NCBI RefSeq assembly: GCF_014356525.2
Contig: NC_052509.1
Location: 35,584,001 to 35,648,000, forward strand
DNA from: Nilaparvata lugens
Taxonomy: Eukaryota; Arthropoda; Insecta; Hemiptera; Delphacidae
DNA length: 64,000 nucleotides
Direction of reading: 5' to 3'
This document shows, piece by piece, positions 53,301 to 63,586 of the stretch. Positions within the stretch are counted from its first letter, which is position 1. Each line of letters begins with the position of its first letter. Position numbers and translations under genes: made by a program. The notes under the pieces were generated by a model that worked only from the letters and a program-made list of their open reading frames with translations, searched no databases and had not been told where the DNA came from.

Positions 53301-54205
53301 CATATCATCCCCAAGCAAATGGGCGCCTAGAAAGACTTCATCGAACCTTGAATGATAGTATTGCACACTTTGTGCAGAAAGATGGGACCGACTGGGACCA
53401 GTGGATCCCATATGCCCTCATGGCTTATCGAAGTGTGGCTCATGCATCAACAGGTTATTCACCACATTACATGCAACATGGTAGAGAAATGATTTTACCA
53501 GGGGAATTCCCCATTCCAAATGATCTAAAGGGGCTCCCTGTGGAAGAGCATGTAAAACAGTTGAAGCACCGGCTACAAGAAGCATTTAGTGAAGCCTTCA
53601 GAAACTCCAGCAAATCTGCTGAGAGGAGACTACAGACAACTAACAAAGACAGAAAACTTAGAAATTTTCGGGAGGGAGAAATGGTCTACTTACATGACCC
53701 AGCACTAAGACCAGGAGATGCAAAGAAATGGCATCATCCTTGGGGAGGTCCCTACCAAATAAAGAAGAAAATCTCTGACGTGAACTACATGTTGAACCTG
53801 CCAGATGGTCGGCAAGTGATAGTTCACATCAATCGGATGAAGCCCTGCCTGGAGGGGAAAGCTACTGGAAGAGAGGTGGAGCAAGAAGATCAAATTCAAC
53901 CAGAAGAAGAATTGACAACTTCCCCAGTACCTCAACCAGAAGACTCTAATGAGGAAGATTATCCACTGCTAGTAGATTCGGAGGAAGAGACAGACAATGA
54001 GGAAGATCCAAGACCACAGCCAGAGGAGGTTGAGGGAGAAAATAATGCTGACCCAGAAGAAGAAGAAATCTTTGATCTACCCAGCCCAGATGTACCAGTA
54101 GATGACCCAAATGATGTCACCTATGAACCAGAAGAAGTAGAAGAAGAAAGGGTGACCCAACGATCACCCTACCCATTGAGGAACAGAGTACCCTCCCTAA
54201 CTTAG
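50303..54205 (+). CDS. pol: Pol polyprotein (protease, RT, RNase H, integrase)
   Basis: Open in the -1 frame from 50303; first ATG at 50429, used here for numbering (1,258 codons). Aspartic protease D-T-G at 16-18. Reverse transcriptase about 319-520, with active site Y-L-D-D at 470-473. RNase H with D619, E near 658-660 and D685. Integrase zinc domain H803, H810, C840, C843; catalytic D872, D932 and E968, i.e. D,D-35-E spacing. A G-P-(Y/F) module (W-G-G-P-Y near 1105-1109) follows, then an acidic tail. All catalytic residues are present and no stop interrupts it. It copies genomic RNA into DNA and integrates it. Expressed as a Gag-Pol fusion through the signal at 50327. Ends 54205; env follows. 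Confidence 0.94.
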   Translation, partial: QDPTANWFPKRGGAGNHLVSRPVDSETLYKRIPSINTTNSGLMVEVEIMGLTKSLLVDTGAEICILREAIPGVPIKAAGIRARGVTGAALGILGTQEVTCKVANLQVTHQFVIATVDIAGDGLIGWDVLKKLGAVIDAKSQIITFTGVATSVIGTNNIEGAATQALVQGPNPVRTNMQSPQVSTIRRLREDTQDNMNWISASKNRTIPAYSEMAVQAQTNLADGQLFVTEPLNQPQLGIRIGRSLNVSRAGNTVVRVMNLTAAPIQIDKQQHLGRVDFLEMEDDQVEPFQVHAISSLETSGKLQETLVEKTKHLPRGEAEQIQVVLEKYQHLFGEPGRDGCQVNVQHRIPTADSAPIAKRPYRVPYHLRPVVEEHLADMLDKGIISPSTSPWSAPVVLVKKKTTDGSAKWRFCTDFRALNEITKADAYPLPLINETLENLGRCKYFSTIDLHSGYHQIPIAPEDREKTGFTTVGGHFQYERMAFGLTGAPATFQRMMDQLLAKIKGSECLVYLDDVVIFSDTITQHAERLENVFAILQKANLKVNIEKCHFAQPEVNYLGHVVTSDGVKPDPGKIEAVKKFPTPKNVREVRGFLGLAGYYRRFVPSFAELVKPLTSLTKSDVKYHWDTEQEKAFQQLKDIMCSDMVLVYPDFSQPFLLATDASGTAIGAVLSQVTDKGEQPVAYASWQLNAAERNYSVTERELLAVVWATQQFCCYLLGRTFTLITDHAALRWMLSLKDPSSRLTRWALRLAEYDYTVLHKPGKHHSNADALSRRIMTTVVTQGLDDELVQTQQQSDDWCTELVKTKKGTTEDGIIWWTNGDPDKSSWRLAIPRSLRKQVLEINHDAPWAGHPGVERTLARVRQRCYWQGMANEVKAYVNSCHSCALRKTPNSLAAPLVKAYEPTRPMEMVSLDIVGPLPTSTSGNRYFLSFIDHFTRYAEGIPLPNQTAETVARAFVRVIITRHGVPDRLLTDQGRNFLSELLTSTCKLLGINKLRTTAYHPQANGRLERLHRTLNDSIAHFVQKDGTDWDQWIPYALMAYRSVAHASTGYSPHYMQHGREMILPGEFPIPNDLKGLPVEEHVKQLKHRLQEAFSEAFRNSSKSAERRLQTTNKDRKLRNFREGEMVYLHDPALRPGDAKKWHHPWGGPYQIKKKISDVNYMLNLPDGRQVIVHINRMKPCLEGKATGREVEQEDQIQPEEELTTSPVPQPEDSNEEDYPLLVDSEEETDNEEDPRPQPEEVEGENNADPEEEEIFDLPSPDVPVDDPNDVTYEPEEVEEERVTQRSPYPLRNRVPSLT
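50327..50367 (+). promoter_or_regulatory. -1 ribosomal frameshift signal between gag and pol
   Basis: The heptamer CCCAAAC (50327-50333) is in the gag frame as C CCA AAC, exactly the X-XXY-YYZ arrangement needed for simultaneous -1 slippage. After a 7-base spacer, GGCCGGGAA (50341-50349) and TTCCCGGCC (50359-50367) form a perfect 9-bp stem with a 9-base loop. The pol frame is open from 50303, so slippage here enters pol before the gag stop. Inferred from sequence geometry; all components are visible. Confidence 0.88.
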
Positions 54206-54390
54206 CTGCCTAAGGAACCAGCAAGCCACTTCTGAACTGAGTAGGGGGTGCTTGTTGGGGATGTGGGCAGAGAAGTGTTGGGAATATTGTAGAAGAAACC
54301 CAGACTGTAATAGCTTGATTGGACAAGAAACTGAAGATAGAAAGTAAAAAGTGAGTAAGTAACAGAAGAATAACTGAGAACCTAGGAGTA

Positions 54391-54412
54391 ATGACGGTTT
54401 TATTTTTACAGG
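54391..54412 (+). promoter_or_regulatory. probable splice acceptor for env mRNA
   Basis: GGTTTTATTTTTACAG followed by GACAACC, a strong pyrimidine-rich acceptor 200 bp after pol. The env frame is open across it but has no ATG before GTG/ATG codons further in, so a start supplied by a spliced 5' leader is likely, as is known for gypsy. The donor has not been located. Confidence 0.55.
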
Positions 54413-56291
54413 ACAACCAACCCTATCTGATCATAAGTCCAAGGACTTAGGGGTGTGGTTCGTGCGACAGGGGAGTGTGCTGTTGACTGGAGACCGTTGG
54501 CGAATAATAGTATCAATTAATGCAACCGAGATTTGTCAAGGAATGGGGGAGCTGAGAGCCCAGGTGGAGGCTGCTCAGGCTACATGGATGAAGGCAAGTG
54601 TCAGAGTACCAGAGTTAGAAGTGTATAAGGAGTTTTTGAATCGCCTGATTAATTCAGGGCTTCAACTGGAAGAGGCTGGGCAAGCCTTGAAGGACTTATT
54701 ACCATCAGGACGACCTCGTCGAGGCCTGATGAACCTGGGAGGAAAAGTAATGAGAATGCTGTTTGGAACAGCTGAGCAGGAGGATGTGGAGCACCTCGAG
54801 AGAACCATAGAGCATCTGAAGGGACAAACCGCAGAGATTGTCCACCTTCAGCATGAACACGTAACTGTAACCTGACAGCTGAGCCGACGAACGCAGGCAA
54901 ATACCGTACTGATCCGACAACTTGCGGCAAGATTCAGCAAGGAAGCAGAAGCAATTGGTGCATGGGCAAACCAGGTGAATCAGAAAATCTCAAAAGATGA
55001 CACACTTTTACAGATTACAGTAAACATCACGACTAAGTTACAGGACTTAGAGCTGGCGGTCATGACTGGGTTATTAGAATTAAGAAATTTGTTGTTAGCC
55101 ATAGAAAATGTATCTAGGAATAAGTTTAGCGTAGGCTTAATCACTCCTTATGAGTTAGGGAAACTTCTTGTCAAAGTCCAAACTAGTCTGCCAAGGGGGT
55201 TAGGGCTGTTAGAGGGGCCGGACCAGTCTTATCACTACTACCGGCTAGCTCAGACTCGGGCAATCTCAGTGGATGGCATCATCAAGATCCTGGTAGACTT
55301 ACCACTGATGGAAGCAGGAAGGCGATTTGAGTTGTTTCAGGCCCATTCCATCCCGGTTGCGGATCAGACCAACCGCCTGGCAACCCATGTGCATCTACAC
55401 CAGCATCACCTCCTCATCAGTGAGGATCGGCAACGATATGCAGAACCAACCCAAGAGCTGCTTGCCCAATGTTTACCTGGCGAGGTAATCATCTGCCCAG
55501 CTCAGTTGCCTGTGTTCAAGAGTCACCAGTTATCCTGTCTGAGTGCGCTGTTCCTGGAGGATTCAGCCACAGCCCTACAACTTTGCCCTAGAACTGCATT
55601 ACTGGGCCAACCCCCTGATACCTGGATCTGGGATGGACCCAGAAACGTGTGGATCTACAGCGTGGCCACCTCTGAGCGATTGGTGTCCCACTGCCGGCAA
55701 GGAGACAAGACCACCGTCACCCAAGTTGACATCACTGGCCTTGGTGAGGTCAAAGCAACAGCTGGCTGTACCCTCTCCACCAACCTCTATGACCTGCTAC
55801 CAACTACTAGAGCTGGAGGGGATTTGGAGCTGCCCAAGCGAGTATTGACCATGGCAGCACCCCTGCCCATGGTGCTCCAACTTCCGAGGAACACCCAGGG
55901 GCCACCAGAGCTGCAGAAGTTGATGAGCGACATAAAGCAGGAGGGACCCTATTGGAGGGGAACCTCAGGCCTACCCGAGACCACCCTGGACAACATCCAC
56001 CAGAGATTGGCAGATTTTGACCTTGAGGCAGAGGCTGAGCACACCACCATCATCTTGCTGGCATTTGGTGGAGGCCTCTTGGCGGTCACCACCTGTGCAA
56101 TCCTGCTGTACTGGAGGGGATCTCTACAGTTGCCATGGAGAAGCCACAAGGTCGTGACTACTCCAACCCCAGGACCATCATCAGCAGCAGAAGACCAACC
56201 AGCAGCAGAGTGCATCGAGATGAATCCTGTGCCAGTGACGGAGCAAGGCTCCAGTGCTTGTGAAAGTGACGGAGCAAAGCTCCCCAAGTGA
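54411..56291 (+). pseudogene. env: Env-like glycoprotein, one in-frame stop
   Basis: About 625 codons in one frame from the splice acceptor, broken only by TGA at 54873-54875. Visible features: an N-x-T glycosylation site in the N-terminal part, an R-P-R-R furin-type cleavage site (54711-54722) followed by a Gly/Leu/Met-rich fusion-peptide-like segment, a long helical region, a Cys-containing ectodomain, one membrane-spanning segment near 56043-56114 and a cytoplasmic tail of roughly 55 residues. This is the layout of errantivirus Env related to baculovirus F proteins, which mediate membrane fusion. The stop lies shortly after the fusion-peptide region, so no full-length product is expected from this copy unless it is read through. 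The family assignment rests on position and layout. Confidence 0.8.
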
Positions 56292-56308
56292 AACCCACCC
56301 TCTTATTT

Positions 56309-56322
56309 GAAGGGGAGGGTAA
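56309..56322 (+). promoter_or_regulatory. polypurine tract
   Basis: GAAGGGGAGGG just before the first TGTAATAGAG of the 3' LTR; the normal site for plus-strand priming. Three bases (TAA) separate it from the LTR start. Confidence 0.75.
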
Positions 56323-56336
56323 TGTAATAGAGTGGA
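56323..56336 (+). repeat. orphan start of the 3' LTR (14 bp)
   Basis: TGTAATAGAGTGGA equals the first 14 bases of the downstream LTR copy at 56990, but the sequence then jumps to duplicated flank DNA. Confidence 0.8.
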
Positions 56337-56989
56337 ACCCTTGGTTTACAAGCGTTTTCATTAAAGGCCCATGTCGCCTCTATTAATGCACTCAACATTA
56401 ATAATTGTTTCATTGTATTTGATAGCTACCCTTGGCTTACAAGCGTTTTCATTGAAGGCCCATGTCGCCTCTATTAATGCACTCAACATTAATAATTGTT
56501 TCATTGAATTTGATAGCTACCCTTGGCTTACAAGCGTTTTCATTGAAGGCCCATGTCGCCTCTATTAATGCACTCAACATTAATAATTGTTTCATTGTAT
56601 TTGATAGCTACCCTTGGCTTACAAGCGTTATCTTAAGGCCACCGACGCCTATTTCAATGTGTATGACATTGATTTTGGAACTTACTCATGTTAATGTCGA
56701 CCAAGGCATTTTCATTTCTGAACTTACTTATTTGTATTGATGTCGAACAAGACATTTTCATATTTGAAATTACTTGTATTAATATTGAATAAGATATTCA
56801 AGTTTATATCAATGTGGAATGCATTGATATCTGAACTTACTTGTATTAATGTCGACCGAGACATTCAATTACTCTAAGGTTATTTGTACTAGTGTCAATC
56901 AAGACATTCAACTATTTCAATATATAGAGCATTGTTATTTCTGATTTACTTGTGTTAATGTCATTCAAGACATGCAATTTATTTCAATG
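56337..56989 (+). repeat. 653-bp duplicate of the 5' flanking DNA inside the 3' LTR
   Basis: Matches 46986-47638 over its whole, equal length, including three of the 91-bp repeats with the same private variants (CCTTGGTTTACAAG, TTCATTAAAGGCC in the first) and the left target duplication AATG. Very few differences. The junction has ACCCTTGG continuing directly from GTGGA. Confidence 0.92.
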
Positions 56990-58515
56990 TGTAATAGAGT
57001 GGAAATCCTATTGATGAAAAAGTGATGGTGATTTTAACAATGGCTGATGCCTCAGCATTTTAGCGTCTGGCATTAGCAACAGCGCAAGACAGTGTCTCTG
57101 TCTAACTCAAGTAGAATTAGTACTCTCTTTCTCTCTCTTGACAGTGGCATGATTTTTATTCTAGTGGGAAAACTTTTCCCAGGCTAGAGAAATATTAGCT
57201 CATTGCTAATAGAATTTTAAAAAACGGCGCAGTAGCCCGAGGGACAGTGTTAGCGAGCGTATCCAGCCTGGACGGGTTCCACTGGACTATCCGTACAGCA
57301 TAATGGTGTTTTCAGTTCTTTTTCTATTGATGGCGATTGGTGAGTGAAAAACTCGAACATTTTCCTATTATCGAATTCAGTCCAAAATTAGTTGTTTTTA
57401 ACTGCAGGCAGACTAGGGCGGGCTCCCTTTGGTTTTGTTTAACAAATAACAAGAATTTTGAATAATTATTCTGTTAGCTTCTAATGGAAGAGAAAGAGAG
57501 TAAATGACCTGTGGATATTGTTATCTGGATTAGATTATAGAACGATTTTTAAATTTTTTATCAATTTATTCAATTTTAGATTTTTTCTTTGACTTTTGAC
57601 AATTTAATTTCGATTTTACATTGAACCTATATTGGAGAGTTTATATGTTATCTGTTTAGGCTATTGAACAATTTTAATTTTGTAATCATTAATTCGATCT
57701 TAGTTTTTGTCTTTGAGTTGGTTAATTTAATTTCTAACTTCATTTGAATCCTTATTGGAGAATTTATAATTTGAATCTTTTATTGTGTAATTTTAGTTTA
57801 TTTTCGATTTTAGTTTTTGTCTTTGAGTTGGTTAATTTAATTTCTAACTTCATTTGAATCCTTATTGGAGAATTTATAATTTGAATCTTTTATTGTGTAA
57901 TTTTAGTTTATTGCCTTTTTTGATATTCCCTGAAGTTAGTAGGGTAATTTTGTCGATTCTGGGACAATGATTGACAGCTTATAGTTCTGTTCTTTAATCC
58001 GAGTAACCAATTATTATTGAATGAGAATACGGTGTTAGTTATAGATTTTGATATTCATTGAAGTTAGTAGAATAATTTTGTCGATTCTGGGACGATGATT
58101 GACAGCTTATAGTTCTGTTCTTTAATCCGAGTAACCAACTATTATTGAATGAGAATACGGTGTTAGTTATAGATTTTGATATTCATTGAAGTTAGTAGAA
58201 TAGTCCTGTAGATTCTGGGACAAGTATTTACCACTGACAGAATTGTTCTCTTATTTTAATCAACCAAATCTTGTGAACGAAAATATTGTGCTCATTATAG
58301 ATTTCTGATATTCATCAAGATTAGTAGTATAAATTTTGGAGTTTCAGAACCTGTAGTAATTATATTCTGTTGAGATAGTTTTATTCTTGCAGTTAGTAAT
58401 AAGAGAATTTGGCAAGGCCACCCTTGTGCCCCGAAGGAGAAGGGCGTAGAATATAAGCATTTGTCGGACATCTTTGTTTTTCTGCCGCACCACCCCAACC
58501 CCTAGTTCGGTTACA
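56990..58515 (+). repeat. 3' LTR, full copy
   Basis: 1,526 bp, TGTAATAGAG...CGGTTACA, nearly identical to 47639-49165; differences include AGAGTGG for AGAGAGG, one extra C at AGCCCGAGG and single-base length changes. Followed by AATG. Confidence 0.92.
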
Positions 58516-60389
58516 AATGTATGTAACGTTGATTCTGAACTTGTGTATTAATGTCAACAGAGACATTCTTATTTTATTTGGGTTTTTTATTTAGGGCCTT
58601 AGTCGCATCATTTAACGTGTCTCGATTCTTTTTTCGAATTTTGAATTTAATTAGCCTTGCCAATTTAAGGTATTGCTTTGTTTAGAGCTTGAATGCTCCC
58701 ATATTCTTTTTGATTATCTACATCTCATTGTCATTTGTTATTATTCTTTTTAAAATCATTAACATTGAATTTTTCAACGTTAACTTTATTGTATCATTTA
58801 AAATTTTCTATTTTTTGTCATTTTCAATTCAGGTGTCATTGACATTACCTTATCAATTGTTGTCAGTCTTCAACAGTCATTAGTATCATTAATTTACATT
58901 CATTCAAAATTTTGTAATTGTTTCCTTTCTAACGGTTTTATTTCATATTGTGATAAGATTCATTTAAAGATTTTTATTCGATTCAATTTCCATTCACTTG
59001 TTTTTGTATGTGGCCATCTGCCTATTATTTCATTAATATTAAATCTCAACTTTGTTTACTCATTTTGTTTTTTATTGGCATACTCCCAGCACTTCATACT
59101 ATCAGTTTTTTATGCACAGAATCCAGAGATTTATTTTGTAGGTATTAATATCAATTATCATTTACAGTCCACTGCCCTGACTTTGGATTCTGCCAGTAGG
59201 TTTATGATATAAAAATTCGATTGCACTAGGTCTCATTCCTGGAAAACTCACTGAAGGACATGAAAAGGATAATAATTATTCATTCTTTGAAAAACCTATG
59301 ATAATTTCGTCGTCTGTCGATAACAGAAGATGCGAATACCTGTGTAGGAGAGAGATAGAATTATGTCCAGCTGTTGAATCTAAATATTTTGATCAACTTG
59401 ATCAAAATAATCTGATTTGTTGACATGACATGGTATATCATCCTAAATTGGAGTATATCATAATTATTTTCAAAGTTAATCATTATTTTACAAATTTAAG
59501 TGATTGGTGAGTGTTTTTTGTTATTCAATTTGGTTTGTAAACAATCTAAATCAGAACTTTTCTGTTTTAAAATGTTTGGATTAAAATTGGATCTAAATTC
59601 AAGTGTATGGAACATAACCTACTTTTTGGACTATTTATAGTGTATACATCAAAATTCGGGGAAGAAACAGTTTTAGGCTGTGCCTGTTAGTCCTTCCCCA
59701 ATCATTTTAAATAGTTGTGTTTTTTATCAATGAATAAACAACAAGCAAAGCTCAGTGCCCCAATATTTTAGATAGAAATTAAATTGAGTCATATGTTAGT
59801 TTACATTCAAATTTTCATCCCTAAGCTTTTGGTTTCAAGCTAAGATCAAAGAAATAAATCATAAATCATATAATGGTAGTCAATAATCAAAGTGATAAAC
59901 TCTATTCAGATTTATGCAAATTCATCCCACTTTAATATTTATGATAGTAAAGTTTGGGACATGAGGAATCAACCACAATAAATGTTATACTAACTATTAT
60001 GAATAGACTCTTTTGTATGAATGGACTTCCATGAAAGAGAGAATCAGTGGATTGGCTGCTTTCACACTTTTAAATAAGTGAAACGAAAATTAAGTGTCAT
60101 GCTATGCCAAAAATTTCAGAATAAGCAGGATACCATGGATAAGGTGAACGTGATATTTTTGAGCTCAAAATTCAAGTGGTTTCATTCTTTAATTTGCGAA
60201 TTTAAAGTTTGATTCATGTTTTTACGAAAGTTTTACTATCAATATATCCAAATTTAAAATTGTTTGTTTTATTCTAATCTATATTCTCATATATTTTGAT
60301 TTGATGAAGAAATTGAAATGGACATAACCTATGTATAATAATTGGACAATTAGGAAACTAAATTAGGAAATTGGAAAAGTTTTAGGCAA
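58516..60389. other. intron sequence downstream of the provirus
   Basis: 58516-58620 continues the tandem-repeat pattern interrupted by the provirus (TTAATGTCAACAGAGACATT, GGGCCTTAGTCGC). 59195-59370 is a copy of the dispersed repeat at 19720-19890 (TGATAATTTCGTCGTCTGTC). The rest is AT-rich with no gene recognised. Confidence 0.6.
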
Positions 60390-61830
60390 TATCCTGTTTT
60401 TTCTTTCTCAATCATTGTATTGTTTGTGCTTCAACTCTTTGACTGTCAATATCAGCAAGACCAAGTACATGCCTATAGTAACCCGTAATCGGCAAGATCC
60501 AGGATACAAAGACCTGAAACTCCACTCATGTGGGGACTCTAATTCAATTTCCTGCAACTGTGAAAACTTGGAAAGAGTTAATCAATCCTTGGGATAACAA
60601 TTGATAACACCTCAAGTTGGAGTCCGCACATCCAGTTGGTGAAACAGCGACTTAGAAGGCTACTGTATACTTTTCCCAGTTAAGTCAAGTTTTCACTAAG
60701 AAGCAGTGTAAGACAGTCTATTACGCATACGTCCAGTCTATTATACAGTATGGCATACTGGTTTGAGGAGGCCTTCCTGTTACCCTCCTTGAACCGCTTG
60801 TGGTGTCGCAGAGACAAATTATCAAAACTGTTTTAAATAAGGAATGCCGATATCCAACAGCACAACTTTTTACAGAATTCCCAGTTTTAAATGTGAGGCA
60901 ATTGTACATTAAATCTTTATTGATCTACCTAAAAACTAATAAACTTAAAATTTTATCAGATATTTTACATACCTATCCTACACGGTATAGAGCTAACTTC
61001 GGTTTTGCGACGCCGCAGGTGGTTCATGGATTGGAGCTGAGGACACCTTTTTATTTGGCTCAAATGGTCTATCGTAATTTGCCCGCTGAGATAAGAACTG
61101 ATATGGATGAATGCAGTGTGGCTGCATTCAAGCGTAAGGTGGAGGGGTGACTATACCGCCTGGGCTGGGAGTCGTCAGAAAGCCTGCTTCAGTTTGTATA
61201 TTGACACTAAGATCATCTCTATTAATTTGATAGCTTTTCTTATACATACATAGATTTTTTTCATTTTGAGAGCTTATAAATTTTCATAACTTACCTTTCT
61301 TCTCTTTATATTTACCACATACTTTATTTAATCTTTTATAGATTTACATATCTTCATTACTATATTCTTATTAATGGTCACTGGGGAATCGGTCGGTTTC
61401 TGTTCCTCGATAATTTTTTATATGAGAAGCTACCATTATTTTTTACAATAAATATATACAAAATATATTCTACTCATGCAATCTCAAGAATTTATTCATA
61501 TTTCAATTCTCGAATCTGTATATGTTACTCTTATCAATCTTTTTCTGTTTATGAAATTTCGTCAGTGAACAATGTAATAGGTAATATTTAATTTCATAAT
61601 TATAATACAAATTATCTTATACTTACCTTCTTCTTGTTAACAAAGTCAGATATTCTATTACCTATATAATATTATGAATAGACTATTGGCTACCCACTTT
61701 AACAGGAACCCACCCCTTACACTCAGACGAATAGTCTTGTAGGGGTATTCCAGTAAAACATGTTCTGTATTACAATGTAATCTGTATTTGTATGGAATAA
61801 AGAATATTTGAATTTGAATTTTAATAACCA
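60390..61830 (+). mobile_element. LINE-E, 5'-truncated, plus strand
   Basis: Starts within the reverse transcriptase thumb (60430-60600, I-S-K-T-K-Y-M-P-I) and continues, with frame changes, through W-S-P-H-I-Q and Y-A-Y-V-Q-S-I-I-Q-Y-G to a readable tail at 60800-61150. It ends at about 61800-61830 with GGAATAAAGAATATTTGAAT and a short (TTGAA) tail, the structure of a LINE 3' end. Confidence 0.65.
60800..61150 (+). pseudogene. LINE-E ORF2 C-terminal remnant
   Basis: 116 codons: R-Q-I-I-K-T-V-L-N-K-E-C-R-Y-P-T, F-P-V-L-N-V-R-Q-L-Y and N-L-P-A-E-I-R, the usual C-terminal region of jockey/CR1-like reverse transcriptases. Ends at a TGA with a K-R-K-V-E-G tail. Confidence 0.65.
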
Positions 61831-61839
61831 AATAAATAA

Positions 61840-62280
61840 ACATGGATACCAGAGTCATAAGATTCCGAATCAACTCAATTTGGAATTTAATCTTCAATTG
61901 CATCAAGCAAAAGCAAAAATAACATGATCACTGCTAATTCGATAACTGTCAATGGGAAATATTAATTGCCAATGAATAAAGTCGAAATCGACTCTTAAGC
62001 TCCGCCCAATATTCTACAAAATTCTCTGCAATTGGACTACTATTCTACAGAGCAGTTCCAACACATCAATTAATTATTCAAATGATTTGACTCAATAATT
62101 TTTATGCCAAGCTGTGGCCTAATCTCAAAAACGATTACAACAATTTTGGTAGAATTTAGATTATAAATGTTTCAGAAAAATAATCTTATCTTTTAATTCC
62201 CATAGCAAAGCACCAGTGCCCTGCTAGTTATTCTATATGGTAATAATGATAATTTTATAATGATATATTATTAGAAAAAC
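61840..62280. other. intron sequence, nothing recognised
   Basis: AT-rich, no open frame or repeat noted apart from CAAAAACGATTACAACAATTT, a phrase common to several dispersed repeats here. Confidence 0.4.
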
Positions 62281-62289
62281 AATTAGTAT

Positions 62290-62640
62290 CGTCTGCAAAA
62301 AAAATCTGGTCAGAACGAGATTTGAACCTGAGTCCCACAGTATATTGGACACCATGCCCTGGTAACAGTGGATGCGAAAAAGTAGGAGCATGAATTGCTG
62401 TATCTTCAAAGTAACTTTTGAGGTTAGTTTATGGTTTTTTAAATATTACAAAAAACCAGAGGTCTTACCAAAAATCATTACACATACGTTTCTGCGCCTT
62501 GTTTCAAAGAACTTGCATACCAAATTTCATCCAAATCGGACAATAACTGTGACTGTAACTGCGGTACAAACAAACAAACAGACAAAAGCCGATCCATTCA
62601 AAACTAAGACCTCAGCTTCGCTTTGGTCAATTATTTATTA
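62290..62640 (-). repeat. possible tRNA-derived SINE / dispersed repeat
   Basis: Reversed, 62375-62300 contains GGTTCAAATCTCG, close to a tRNA gene B box, preceded about 25 bp upstream by GGCATGGTGTCC, a weak A box. Arm pairing is poor, so it is not a tRNA gene. On the plus strand 62510-62640 carries CAAATTTCATCCAAATCGG and ACAAACAAACAGACAAAAGC, a phrase common in insect repeats. Confidence 0.3.
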
Positions 62641-62861
62641 ATCCATTTTACAGATCTATGTTTTCGAAATTTTCGGCCGAGCGGCTACCGAAGAACGGAT
62701 AGATGATGATGTTTCAAGATCATATTGTGACAATATGATTTAGCATCTAAAATTATCAGCTGTATAATAAAAACGTCACCCCTGTGATAAATTGTGTACT
62801 GGTATTAAAACGGTAGTTTGGAGTTGGAGTGCAGTTGATTGGTACCAGCTGTAGATAATGG

Positions 62862-63246
62862 TTCATTAGAAGACCTATACAAATAATTATCACTCCCCTA
62901 TCATCGAGAAACTGGAAAATGTTGGGAAAAAATTATTCACCTCATGAACGAGAGTTGTTCATTTTGCATTCATTAATTACTAAAGAATGACAGAATAATT
63001 TACATTTTTTGAATTTAGCTTAGCTTATATTCAACCTAAAATGGAAGATGGAAAGAATATGGAGTTTTGTGTAAATCATCGTATATCGCATATTTCCTGG
63101 ACCATCTATTGACAATCAACAACTATGAAAACATTACCTAAATTCATCTTTGAAACACTGATTCAACAAATCTATTTTTTTTTTAATTCAAAACTCCACT
63201 GATAGATATTACTACCAACATATTGAGAAGAATATGTTTTCGGAAT
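62862..63246. repeat. dispersed repeat R5, copy 2
   Basis: Direct copy of 37268-37640 with a 20-bp insertion (GATGGAAAGAATATGGAG) and point changes; shares AGAAGACCTATACAAATAAT and GAAGAATATGTTTTCGGAAT at the ends. Confidence 0.75.
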
Positions 63247-63586
63247 TTTTGGCAGTACGAAGTTCCCGTGTAAGCTAGTTAATTAAAAAAATATTATAAA
63301 TATTATTAATGTATCAATGATCGTTTATCAATTTCATACCAGTTTCGATATTTCAGTTTTAAAGCGAAATTTAAAAAATGATAATGACGCTTATCTGATC
63401 TAATCTGATGGATCTTCAAATCTAATTTAACAATTGTGTTTGAAACAGGATTTACTATACTATAACCCTAATGGGACTATTCGGACTATATAAAGCTTGA
63501 TAAGAGGTAAGTTTCCTGTTGCTTATTGTTATTGTATTGATCTAATGAATGAAACATTTTAACTAGTCTTTTTTCCGATAACTAAC

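Larger units (their letters stand above)
47639..58515 (+). mobile_element. Ty3/gypsy, errantivirus-like endogenous retrovirus
   Basis: A near-complete LTR element in plus orientation, antisense to Pdpr. Order: 5' LTR 47639-49165, primer-binding site, gag, -1 frameshift signal, pol (protease, RT, RNase H, integrase), env, purine tract, 3' LTR. Four-bp duplications AATG at 47635-47638 and 58516-58519. Removing the element restores a continuous unit of the surrounding tandem repeat, confirming both ends. LTR copies differ at only a few positions, so the insertion is young. The order PR-RT-RH-IN plus env is that of insect errantiviruses. Env has one stop codon, and the 3' LTR is split by duplicated flank, so this copy is not intact. 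Confidence 0.93.

Noticed and set aside
56371..56740. Open frames identical to those at 47020-47389
   Set aside because: They are translations of the duplicated 91-bp repeats, not genes.
56323..58515. A 2.19-kb LTR starting at 56323 as the true LTR
   Set aside because: The 5' copy lacks the matching start. The AATG duplication, TG start at 47639 and restored tandem unit all support a 1.53-kb LTR, leaving 56337-56989 as duplicated flank.
62300..62380. A tRNA gene on the minus strand
   Set aside because: A good B-box-like stretch is present but the T-arm and acceptor stems do not pair; at most a tRNA-derived SINE.
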